From contig JAADVB010000025.1 of NCBI GenBank assembly GCA_023334545.1, positions 1 through 64,000 on the forward strand: a stretch of DNA of 64,000 nt, in the 5' to 3' direction. Below the pieces are notes generated by a model. The model worked only from the letters and a program-made list of their open reading frames with translations. It had not been told where the DNA came from and made no database searches. The DNA is from Salisapilia sapeloensis. Taxonomy: Eukaryota; Oomycota; Peronosporomycetes; Peronosporales; Salisapiliaceae. The position numbers and the translations under genes are program-made. How positions within the stretch are numbered: the first letter of the stretch is position 1; the number at the start of each line of letters is the position of its first letter. Shown one piece after another: positions 31,213 through 40,883 of this stretch.

Positions 31213-32661
31213 CTATCCTTCCGGATCCGATAGAAATTGCAAAATGCTATCAATCACATCCGGTGGTCGATTCGCATCATGCTCACCGTCGAACTCGACG
31301 AGACTCTTGGAGCCTCCATACGCCTCATAAAGTGCCAATGTATGCTCTGGCGAAATGAAGTCTTTCTTCTTTGTACACACGAATAGACTCGGATACTTGA
31401 TATCTGGAAGAGATGCCAGGACGTTCACGTCGGTAAAGTAGTAATTCGCAGATTTGTAGACCGAGCGAGAGATGATTTTAGACGCGGCGCTGAGCATGGT
31501 TTCCGGGAGCTTTAAGTTCCGTTTCTCAGCACTCTTGGACACTTCTCGCAACGAGTCCGAGATGACTTGTTGCAGATCACCGTATCCACTGTCGAGTACG
31601 AGGGACGAAATAAATTTATTTTGCGGACCCTTTGGTGGCTGATGATACCCGATGATCCGCACGCGGTCTCCACTGCGCTGCACCAAGTGTGTGCATGCCT
31701 CTGCAGTCATGTCGTGAGAGAGCTCAACGTCGTTGATAGCCAGCACGACAAAGTCGCCGTTGGCTGCCCCGATGCGAGACATGCGGAAGGGCAGACCGAC
31801 GGACGAGGCTCGGGCACAATGCACTTTGCCGGTATACGCATCATGGACGAAGCGTAGACCGGCGGCATCACGACGGGACAATCGCCAGGTCTTGTAGTGT
31901 CGCGTCATGTTGGCTTGGAGGTACATGAGCGCCGTAGTGGCTCCGACAGCTCGACCCCACAAGTATACTTTGGAAGCTTTTCCACTAGCATACAGATGAT
32001 TTATCAGTACTTCCAAGTCGTCTCTCTCGTAATAACCAAAAGAGAAACGGTCTCCTTCTGACATGCCGGAGCCTGAAAAGTCGAACGAGACGATGGAAAA
32101 GTCTTTAGCGAGCACTCTGTTCACGAAATAAACACACTCTTTACGAGACGAAGACATGCCGTGTAGATAGACGATGCAAGGTTTAGGAGCAGACAGAGGG
32201 GATCGCGCGGACGGCGTTGGCGGGTGGGAGGAAGATTCATCGGCTGGCAGTGGACTTGGCAGTGGCTCGAAAGGAGCGGAGCGTCGACGGCGATTTTGTG
32301 CGAGGAGATTAAGAGGCATCCACATACTGCAATACAACACCTCCTGCCGTTTGTTTTTCAACATAAAGTCCTCCCGTACAGCTTCTAGAGGCGTAGTAGA
32401 CGCATCCGTGTCATTTCGAGGGACTTGAAATTTGGACTCGCCGAGGTGTTTCATCGAGTAATTCGCACGTACAGGGACAGAAATGGAGTCTACGAATTCC
32501 GTGTATGTGCTCTTAAAGAGCTCAAACCAGCTCGAGAGTCCATTCGCCTGTAAATCGGCCTTCCGGAGCTACAAGAGCGATGAGTGTATCATCGATCGAC
32601 GCGTATAAAGCAATCATACCTCTTCCTCCATCTCTCCAGCTTGGAACACTTCGAATGACAT
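31213..32661 (-). CDS. Alpha/beta hydrolase-fold protein with PDZ-like insertion, nucleophile missing
   Basis: Two exons, 32661-32620 and 32568-31213 (intron 51 bp, phase 0), 465 residues. PCIVYLHGMSSSRKECV (oxyanion loop), FDFSGSGMSEGD and LVLDSGYGDLQQVI mark an ABHD17/BEM46-like hydrolase fold, with the C-terminal acid near KKKDFISPEHTLALYEA and a His in FDGEHDANRPP. The nucleophile elbow, normally GxSxG, reads Gly-Arg-Ala-Val-Gly at 219-223, so the catalytic serine is an alanine. Directly after it an insertion of about 80 residues (GLPFRMSRIG, FVVLAINDVELSHDMTAEA, SGDRVRIIGY) resembles a PDZ domain. The frame stays open about 110 bp upstream of the ATG at 32661 without another ATG. The TFIIIC gene on the same strand ends 187 bp upstream. 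Confidence 0.8.
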
Positions 32662-32848
32662 GATTTTGGTATCAACGGGAAAGGCCTTGCCACGTACTTG
32701 CTTTCGAAATGTCCTTTCCCGACGTCCGGACCGGACTTGTACCTGCCGGCGTGAGTTATCTGAGACGAGTCCGCGGAATAAGATACTCTAGGTTGGATGT
32801 AGCTAGAAACAAGAGTTGTAGTTGGATCAACCTAGAATGTATTGACGC

Positions 32849-35800
32849 CTAGCAAGATTGTCGAGAAGGAGTGTACTCAGTCAAGATGGTACCGAATCGT
32901 ACGATGCCATTAGGATGAGGAAAGTATTTGAGCTCGACGTCGTCTGCATGACCTGTCTTGGCTATCTGGATCGACTGGCGTTTGCCGAAAAGAGAGACTT
33001 TCGGATGCTTGGCGATGGCTCGAGAGTATAGGACGCCTGCTTCTACGAGCAAAGCGAGTGCTTCCCTCGTGTCTTGTAAGGAGAAGATGCAGTCGATGGA
33101 AGATTGTACGTCCTTGGCATTGGTACCAGGATGCTGCGTGATGTAAGTGACAAATTTCCGGTGGATGGACAGTAGAAACGCATAGTTCGTGTCGCCATTC
33201 GTCTTGAGCCACGGCAATGCGAGTGTCTCTTTGTCCGACTGGTACTCCATTTTCACATGACTATCTTCTTGCTTGACAGCACTAACAGGATGGAGCATCC
33301 ACAAGTCCTTGAATTCTAGACAAACGTACCGAATACAGTCGTATCCGTTGACAGCTAGTACGACTCCATTGTCAATCATCCACTGGAGACACTGTCGTAC
33401 TTGACTACGACTCGATACAACCTGCTCTTGTACTCTATCCAGTAGCATTTGGAAGTCAACGCCGTCTTCCATTGCAGACTGAACGACATGCATCACAATG
33501 TCCTTTACTCTATCCTCCACCTCCCCTCGTTCCTCTACTTCCAACGCTTCGTTGGCTAAAGAAAAGGCTTCGAATACTACGCTACGATCTACTTGTGGAC
33601 ACTGCTGTGCTCTTACTTGCCACTGGTTCATGACAGTAGCAGGATGCGGAAACTGTGCATCCTGCATAAGGTGTGATGAGAAGCTATCTTTCGAATCATC
33701 ACCTTCGACATCTTCTTCTTTCACTCGCTTTCGCTTCCGTCCAAATCCTTTACCGACAACTGGTTCATTCCTAGGCACGAACTCTAGCTGCAGAACACAA
33801 TGTTGCATCACTTGCATGGCAAGTGTCGTGGCAATGAGCCCACCATCCGCAAACGCAAATGCAGTCTTCTTTTCGACGAAAGGAAATGTATGGTAGTACT
33901 TGGCAGCTTCCATGTAAAAATCCCAATCGTACGACGTTGTGTTCACTTTCGTCAGTTCACCAAAGTACCAGCTGACGCAGAAGCGACGGAGAGACCCTTG
34001 CTTTGATCGACTTATCCAGTGCTTAAGCCACATGTACCTCCACACGAGCTTCACATCGTCAATCGACCACAACGACAGCAGCGATTCGTCTGCTAGCGCC
34101 TCGTACTCGTCATCGGACACAGCCATCAGGAGCATGGCACGTCGAAAGAGAGCTGTTAATCGCGGCTCAGTCATGACGCGCTGCTCTTCAAAGAAGACAC
34201 CACCAGGGTTCTTGCCAGCGATCGTCTGGAGCTTGGTCATCTCCAGTTTGTGTTTGACACGAGGAAGACGGAGGGCAGAGCGCACGCGATGGCGAACTTC
34301 CTTGACACGTTTTCTGAGTTCATTGGCAATGGACGTGAGTTTGAAGCCGTAACGATAGAGACTAGGAGATCGGAAGGCGACGGGTTCTCTCGTCGCTTGG
34401 AGCGTAGGAGGCACTTGGAGCGTCCAGCTCTCTTGACAAGCAGTCATGATCAAGTCTTCCATCCTCTCTTGCTCTTCTTTCGTCCACACGATTTGATCCA
34501 TCGTATCTCCCTCCATCTTTTTCGTCTTTCGAATTGGACGAACGATAGCATCAGTAGCATCTGGAGGAGATGACCGGACTAGCTTCTTCCCTCTTTTGTT
34601 CACATTTCGTTTCGTTTTCACGAGAATACTATTGACATTCACGACGGAACGACTACTTGCGCCATATCCATTGTAGCCGATGCCATCATAGACACGTCTT
34701 TCAACAGTCCACGACCATTTCGACAGAATGTTACGACCACGAGTACGCTTTGGTTGTGGCACGAGCTCTAGGTCCGGCGTGTTTTGACTCGATGGCATCT
34801 GAAGCTTTTCAAGACATAGACATTCGAACGCCATCCAATACTGATGGACATGGTTATCTGTTTCAAAGGAAAACGCAATCGGGATCTCCGACTTGAACGG
34901 ATACTTGAGTGGAATCGTACTAGCTACATGCACCTTGTCGTACGCTTCCATGCCTGGAAGGTCGATGCGGACGCTCTGGTTGAGACAATAGAGACCGCCG
35001 AGCGCATGTGCCTTGAGCGCTCGACTGACCGGACTGTGTTCATCTGCGTTGCTTTGGACGAGAAGCTTGCCTAGACGCTCGACGCCGAGCTCATACGCGT
35101 AGACGAGACCGAGGTCTCGTAGTATACCGAACATGCTTGACGTATGCGGTACCTCATTCGCTCGAATCTTAGCCGCGATTGCTGGTGGGAGATGGGCAAA
35201 GTCTTTACGCTCCGATAGCGCTTGTTTTACTATGGCTTCCTCTTCGTCGGACAGTATGCTTCCGCCACCAAAGAACTCCATGTACTCACGTAGAGACAGA
35301 GAGTTCATCATTTCGTCTTGTGAGAAGAGAAGCATCTTAGTGTCATCGTCTGAGATCTCGGACAAGTCAGCGCGTTCCTGTAGACTGTGCCAGATCTTGA
35401 GGTGGAACCTTTTAGCTCGTAAGCACTGACCGTATGCCATGCCAAGACGGAGGTTCTGAGCACGTAAACGACGTCTACCTGCCTCTTTATCTCTCGCTAC
35501 AAGAGCTTTTTTACCATCACTTCCTTCCTCCTTGACACTAGAAGCGTACGTCCCGCCGTAGCGGTACTTTGGCGTGATGGATTCGATCGTGACCATCTTA
35601 CTCGCCTGCTGCTGCTCCACTCGACGCGATCGCTCTTGCTTACCGTACATGTGGCAATAGGCTTGCACGAGCTCATCTTCGGGCGTCAAGTGTGGCAGGC
35701 CGATGCAACGTAGAGGTCTCGTGGCGTTGAATGTGACGCGTGACTTGAGCTTTAGACGCATGACTTTCGCGACGCCATCTTTCTCCAGAGCTTCGCATAG

Positions 35801-37213
35801 ACGTAGGATCGTGACATAGTCTGGAGACGCCAGATCAGCTTCATCTGGGAGGTTGGAGATACTTTTACGTAAAGAAGCTAGACTAATTAATTGTTCTTCC
35901 TTCAAACGAAGGAGTACATGGTTCCGACGTCTTGTCTGCGTCTGACTCTGGACGTTGTTCTTGGTGATCCGACCGGAACGTAGCACTACTGTGCGTTCTT
36001 CCGTCGGAACTAGTTTTTCTTCTGACGTATCTTCGACCTTGGGAGGTTCATGGACATGATTCTGAGTCTCGTCTGGAACACTCTGCTTGACGGCATCGTC
36101 CACGTCTGGTTTGGTCTCGATGGTCCAAGCAGGGAAGAGGCGAAAGGCACGTGACTTGCCTAGAACGACCGAATCTGCTCGTAAGCCGTAGGACTCGGCC
36201 AGTCGATTGATCACGCGATACGGGAGCTTGGAGCCAGGGATACCGAATCGGTCTCGAATGTCTGTATTCGTCGTCCCGACACTCGCGTTGGCTTCGATCA
36301 AGTCGTGTACTTGCTGGTTAAGTCCCGCGCCAATGGCTAGACCTTCACATGCCTCGCTCTCGGCTTCTGGCGGATGGTAGCGGAGGCAGTAGAGAAGTCT
36401 CGTGGCAGTATTTTGCTTGAAGATTGCCTGGAAGAGCTCGAACGGATGCTGTGGATCAGGCTGCTGAGGCTGGTTGTACAACACCCGGGCTTCGTATCGA
36501 TTGAGACCGAGGTCTCGTACCATGTCAGATACCACGGCCGTGGCGTTTGGTTGGTGCTGGAGGTAGGCTGTGGCAGCAGCCATGAGCAGCTCTTTGCTCT
36601 GTTCATCACGCTCGAACGCAGCGTTTGGGGCGTACATTTCAGGTTCAAAGGATTCGGCAAAGCGAGGTAGATGGACAATGTTTAAACGAATGGTCTGGTT
36701 CTTCTTCCGGATCAAAAGTAGACGTTTTTCGACCAGATTGTACGATAGGAGCGTGTCGAGGATCGTATGCACCTTCTTCACCGTCACGCCAGAGCAGAGT
36801 TGTGCGATCTGAGGCACAGTCACTCCTTCCACTTGTTTACGACCGATGACTTCTAGTACTCGGACATGCAGTGCCGATAACTCGTTCGTCTCGCTTTCAG
36901 CGGATATCCCGATAGCACGTAAACGTAATTCCTCACATGCTACGAGCGTAACTTGCTGCGCCGCAGTCTCGACATCAGCCGGAACGTCAGTTGTGGCTTC
37001 AGATGACACTCGCTTACGCTTGGTACCAACAGCTTCGGTGCCGTCGGATGTATGGAGCGAAAGCACTTCTTGCGCTGCTTGTTGCTGCAATCGTTTCCAC
37101 AAGTGGTTTCGAAGAGGTACATCATGATTCGCATCTACTTTCGCCAGTACATCCTGCAGTAGAATGCCACTACGACCAGCTAGAGCGATGCAATCGAGAC
37201 TCGCGGCGAGCAT
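32849..37213 (-). CDS. GTF3C1: TFIIIC largest subunit, B-block binding (GTF3C1/TFC3-like)
   Basis: Large subunit of RNA polymerase III factor TFIIIC, which binds the B box of tRNA genes. Single exon, about 1454 residues from the ATG at 37213. The N-terminal winged-helix arrangement ALAGRSGILLQDVLAKVD and ELSALHVRVLEVIGRKQVEG with VTVPQIAQLCSGVTVKKVHT matches the B-block binding domain. Later blocks include TTNTDIRDRFGIPGSKLPYR and SVVLGKSRAFRLFPAW, as in plant and animal GTF3C1, and several basic nuclear stretches. No intron is needed over 4.3 kb. Its predicted target type, a tRNA gene with A and B boxes, lies at 27548-27649. Confidence 0.85.
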   Translation of the reverse strand: MLAASLDCIALAGRSGILLQDVLAKVDANHDVPLRNHLWKRLQQQAAQEVLSLHTSDGTEAVGTKRKRVSSEATTDVPADVETAAQQVTLVACEELRLRAIGISAESETNELSALHVRVLEVIGRKQVEGVTVPQIAQLCSGVTVKKVHTILDTLLSYNLVEKRLLLIRKKNQTIRLNIVHLPRFAESFEPEMYAPNAAFERDEQSKELLMAAATAYLQHQPNATAVVSDMVRDLGLNRYEARVLYNQPQQPDPQHPFELFQAIFKQNTATRLLYCLRYHPPEAESEACEGLAIGAGLNQQVHDLIEANASVGTTNTDIRDRFGIPGSKLPYRVINRLAESYGLRADSVVLGKSRAFRLFPAWTIETKPDVDDAVKQSVPDETQNHVHEPPKVEDTSEEKLVPTEERTVVLRSGRITKNNVQSQTQTRRRNHVLLRLKEEQLISLASLRKSISNLPDEADLASPDYVTILRLCEALEKDGVAKVMRLKLKSRVTFNATRPLRCIGLPHLTPEDELVQAYCHMYGKQERSRRVEQQQASKMVTIESITPKYRYGGTYASSVKEEGSDGKKALVARDKEAGRRRLRAQNLRLGMAYGQCLRAKRFHLKIWHSLQERADLSEISDDDTKMLLFSQDEMMNSLSLREYMEFFGGGSILSDEEEAIVKQALSERKDFAHLPPAIAAKIRANEVPHTSSMFGILRDLGLVYAYELGVERLGKLLVQSNADEHSPVSRALKAHALGGLYCLNQSVRIDLPGMEAYDKVHVASTIPLKYPFKSEIPIAFSFETDNHVHQYWMAFECLCLEKLQMPSSQNTPDLELVPQPKRTRGRNILSKWSWTVERRVYDGIGYNGYGASSRSVVNVNSILVKTKRNVNKRGKKLVRSSPPDATDAIVRPIRKTKKMEGDTMDQIVWTKEEQERMEDLIMTACQESWTLQVPPTLQATREPVAFRSPSLYRYGFKLTSIANELRKRVKEVRHRVRSALRLPRVKHKLEMTKLQTIAGKNPGGVFFEEQRVMTEPRLTALFRRAMLLMAVSDDEYEALADESLLSLWSIDDVKLVWRYMWLKHWISRSKQGSLRRFCVSWYFGELTKVNTTSYDWDFYMEAAKYYHTFPFVEKKTAFAFADGGLIATTLAMQVMQHCVLQLEFVPRNEPVVGKGFGRKRKRVKEEDVEGDDSKDSFSSHLMQDAQFPHPATVMNQWQVRAQQCPQVDRSVVFEAFSLANEALEVEERGEVEDRVKDIVMHVVQSAMEDGVDFQMLLDRVQEQVVSSRSQVRQCLQWMIDNGVVLAVNGYDCIRYVCLEFKDLWMLHPVSAVKQEDSHVKMEYQSDKETLALPWLKTNGDTNYAFLLSIHRKFVTYITQHPGTNAKDVQSSIDCIFSLQDTREALALLVEAGVLYSRAIAKHPKVSLFGKRQSIQIAKTGHADDVELKYFPHPNGIVRFGTILTEYTPSRQSC

Positions 37214-37357
37214 CCTCACGCTTGGCGCGAGACTCGTGGTTGCTTGTGACCTGTTGAAAGCAATAGACGTCTTTTTATCAACTATAACAGTTTACAGAAT
37301 GTAAAGATACTTTGGAGATTTGTGTTTCTCTATGTTGATGGTTATTGACACCTAGAG

Positions 37358-38391
37358 CTACATGTCTGCCGCCGAGATTTTGGTAACTTGGATGATCGTC
37401 TCGTGTGTCTGGAACTCGATCTGGAGCTTGTCGAAGCGGCAGTGGAAAGTCTGGTCAGATGCTGCTTGGCCTCGCTTTTGGTGTGTGCTGCGGATATCCA
37501 AGACGAGAATTTGTTTAATTGCTTCGACGACGTCCTGGGAATCGGAATAAAAGTCAAGTTTCTGCTGGTCGATAAGGTCTTTGATAGCATTGTTGGCGTC
37601 CTGTGTGAACTCGACAGAGCGCTGGAATATGTCTGTCGGTGCTTCCACCCACGCTGGTCCACGATGGGCTTGGATACAGTCGGCAGGTACATATGGCTTC
37701 ACATCCAATACCGGCGTGCCGTCCACGAGGTCATGGCCACTGATGTCAATGCAGCGTCTAGACACATACTATCAGTACTTGTATGATAGCAGCTTGTATG
37801 ACTACTATACCCATGAATTCGGTCGATTTTAACGACGGTGAGGCCAATGGGGTTTGGACGATGAGGTGTCCTAGTCGAGTAGAGTCCTACTTTACCTCCG
37901 CCAAGCCTCGGAGGCTTGATCTTGGCTGGGAACGTACTTCCGTTCTTGGCTATATTGGTGTTCTCATGGAAGACAAAGATGACCCATAGATGCGAATACT
38001 CTTCCAGTCCTTCTAACGCTGGAGGCGGAATGCGCTTAGCAAACTCCAGTCGTGCTTTCGCGGATGGCACGAGAGCACCTTGGCGAGGCGTCCCACGTCT
38101 ATCTGCAAAGCAGGATCGGACGGTTGCAACTTCCTCCAGTTGATGTCCGTGCGATTCCTGGTGGCGGTGGATAGCCTGCCGTGCTTCCTACGACCTAGGT
38201 GAGCTACTGGACACAAATGGCCGGATAGGAGATCGTACCTTTTCTGCCTTGGTGCGGCCAGCACGCTCTTGCTGACGCAGTTGCGTCTGCCTATCTAGCT
38301 CTTCTTGTAGTGCATGCACCTGGGTACGCTCTAGATACGCGTATAGAGCACATGCAGTGATGGCGATCGTAGATAGTGCATAACTCTTCAT
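37358..38391 (-). CDS. TRMO: tRNA (N6-methyl-t6A37) methyltransferase TRMO
   Basis: Predicted SAM-dependent enzyme of the TrmO (TsaA/YaeB) family, which methylates t6A37 in tRNA-Thr. Three exons: 38391-38239, 38187-37811, 37757-37358 (phases 0 and 2), 309 residues. Signature blocks: VRSCFADRRGTPRQGALVPS, LEGLEEYSHLWVIFVFHEN, and STRTPHRPNPIGLTVVKIDR, the SAM-binding and dimer core; SGHDLVDGTPVLDVKPYVP follows in exon 3. The N-terminus (residues 1-50, exon 1) has a hydrophobic helix (YALSTIAITACALYAYLE) and then a charged coiled coil, so the protein may be membrane-anchored or the helix may act as a targeting signal. Confidence 0.92.
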
Positions 38392-38494
38392 GCTGCTACC
38401 AGCAGGATTTTGGTGAAAGAAATAGGTACACTTTCAGGTGCATTGTTTCGTACTTCTCCCTCGCCAAGTGCACCTACTAGCCATTACCACCGAG
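38392..38494. promoter_or_regulatory. Divergent upstream region, TRMO and pseudokinase genes
   Basis: About 103 bp separate the start codons of TRMO (minus) and the pseudokinase gene (plus). If the pseudokinase has a further 5' exon, that exon would lie within or beyond this stretch. Confidence 0.3.
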
Positions 38495-40807
38495 ATGCCA
38501 AACTACGACAGAGCAGATCATGTGCCGAAGGACGACGAGCCACCAAGAGTTCGGCCAAACGACGACGCTATCGACTGTTCGGACGATTGTAGCGAAAGCC
38601 AAAGTCTTTCCCTTGACTTTTCAACACGAAGTCGTAACGTCGATCAACCAGGCGCACAAGACAGCATGTCCACTCGTGACCAGAGCTCAACACGACGCAA
38701 TAATTGGACTTCAGGTGGCCAGTTGGAGTCATCCAAGGCTTTAGAGAGTAGAGCCTCTTTCGAGTGCTGGATGCTATGGCACGATAGCGAGGGAGACGCA
38801 GTGAAATTACAGCATGGCAATAGGCACGTGAAGCTAAAGTCTCTGTCGGATTGGTCTCAAGGATTGAAAAAGCTATGTGGTGGGGATAAATGTGGAGAAG
38901 AGATCTTGGTCAAGGTCGTTCTGAATGCAGAGCATAATGTACCTACGTTTGCATTTAAAGCACCTGAGGACCCCAACCTTCGAGTGAAATTACTCCTATT
39001 GCCTGATTCGATGCAAGGTTTCCGATCTGCTTCCGAAATCTCTTTTGACGGATTTAATATCGAAGCTAGAGATGGAAGATGGCTGGCAGATCATCAGACC
39101 GTATCTTTGCTGTACGTGTCACCATACGTGGTAGATTGGATGTTGTATTAACCTCTCTCTCCTATAGATCATTTAAAGATTGTCACATCCCGAACCTACG
39201 TCTAAACCCAAAAGTTGAGTACGAAAAAGTGTACGTCTACTGCTCTATTCGTCTTGTAGGATTGCTCGTGACTCATCCTTCTATGTAGGGAGTTTACAAG
39301 TACGAGCATGAACGAGTTCCCGACAGAGCTCTTCTCTAGTAATGCATCTCTAAAGTCGCTTACGATGAGAAGCTGTGAGATCGAGGAGCCTATTCGGCTG
39401 AAAAGAAAAGAAGCTGAACATCTCGAAAGCATATCATCAGTCACGCTGGATCAAAAAGAGATCGATAACAGTCACTCCAACACGTCCGATTGTCAGAGCA
39501 AAGTCGATATTCACAAGATTCCAGTCTGCATTACCGGTACGCTTGTCTTTTTATACGTATCGCTAGGTAGACAATTGACTCATGACGCTTATGTGCATGT
39601 AGATGACCCTGTCTACGCAAAGCTTTTAAACAACTCGAGAAACGATTCACGCAGTGATATGCAAGAGCCTCATGGAGACTCTCCGATGTCACTGGAAGCT
39701 TCTCAGCTGGGTGATTCCGGATCAAGTCCTGGTAACGTGGAAGCTAAAGAAAGCAACAGCTCTTCCACCGTCACCATCCTCGCGTCTACACTATCGATTG
39801 TCGGGGCAGTACTACTCATCATAGCTGCTTTCATCATCTACCGTCGGCGTAAGTTCAAGAGTCGTCTAGAGGAAGGATGCACGAACGAGTCGGTGCTTGG
39901 AACGAACAAAAGTGGTCGTGGCGCAAGTTTCTATTCCTCTCGCAACAGTAAGCTCCTATCGAGTTACACTTCTGTGCTTTTAAACGGGTATGAGCTCAAG
40001 CCTGGTGTTGTGACACTGGACAAGACTCTTGGCCATAAGAATCTGTGGTTGGGATCGTATAATGATCAGCGGATGGTGGTGCTTGTGATTATTGAAAAGC
40101 ATTGGAAAGGAGCGGAGAAGCAAAAGGTCGATGCGTTATCTTCTCTGGTACCTCTTCGTCATGAGAATATTGTAGCTTTCCACGGCTACTGCTTCGACTC
40201 GACGGACCGACTACTTGTTGCGGTCGAGTACATGTGTCGAGGGAGTTTGCAGATGCTCTTAAAGACGACCGAGACAGAGATCTCATGGATCCAACGACAG
40301 CAAATGATTGAAGATATATGCGTAGCTCTCTTGTTCCTCCGGTCGAGAGAGACGACAGTCTACTTCCAGACACTTACGAGCAAAAGCGTCTTGTGCACCG
40401 ACGACTTCCGTTGCAAGTTGGATATCTTAGATCTTCAGAGGAAGTTACGAGGAGATGAGCGTCCGACACTCATGTTCGGGAACGGCAGAGTGGTGTATGA
40501 GGCACCCGAAGTACTGGCTGGTGGCGAACGCACGTCTGCATCGGAGGTGTACTCCTTTGGCATTCTCATGTGCGAGATCGCGTGTCGAGGCGACGTCTTT
40601 GACAATGCGTTCAGTGGTCAAGGCAATACGCTACGAGAGCTAGAGCTCGCGCAAGAGATTATGTCGGGTAGTATGCAGCCCGTGCTACCAGCTGACAACG
40701 TCTCCTTCCGTACTGCTGCAATCCACTGCCTGTCGTTCGACGCATCGAAGCGACTTAGTCTGACTCAAATCTTGGAGCTGCTTCAATCAGCCGAAGAAGA
40801 GCTGTAG
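38495..40807 (+). CDS. Membrane receptor-like TKL pseudokinase
   Basis: Three exons, 38495-39111, 39168-39218, 39289-40807 (phases 2 and 2), 728 residues. The N-terminal 300 residues include irregular leucine-rich segments (FKDCHIPNLRLNPKVE, FSSNASLKSLTMRSCEIEE). One strong membrane helix lies at about 383-407 (ILASTLSIVGAVLLIIAAF), followed by an Arg/Lys stop-transfer. The kinase-like domain fills 465-728. The glycine loop reads LGHKNLWLGSY and the beta-3 segment VVLVIIEKH. No His-Arg-Asp is visible where expected (YFQTLTSKSVLC), and no Asp-Phe-Gly (KLDILDLQR). YEAPEVLAGG and SFGILMCEIACRGDVFDN keep the C-lobe. It is therefore a pseudokinase of receptor type. No signal peptide is visible at the chosen start, so a 5' exon may be missing. 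Confidence 0.8.
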
Positions 40808-40883
40808 TTAGTGACAAAAAGAAAACAAACAAACAAATCGACTAGATGTTGGAAACGCTTGTATTCCGCCTTGCCCCTTCCTT

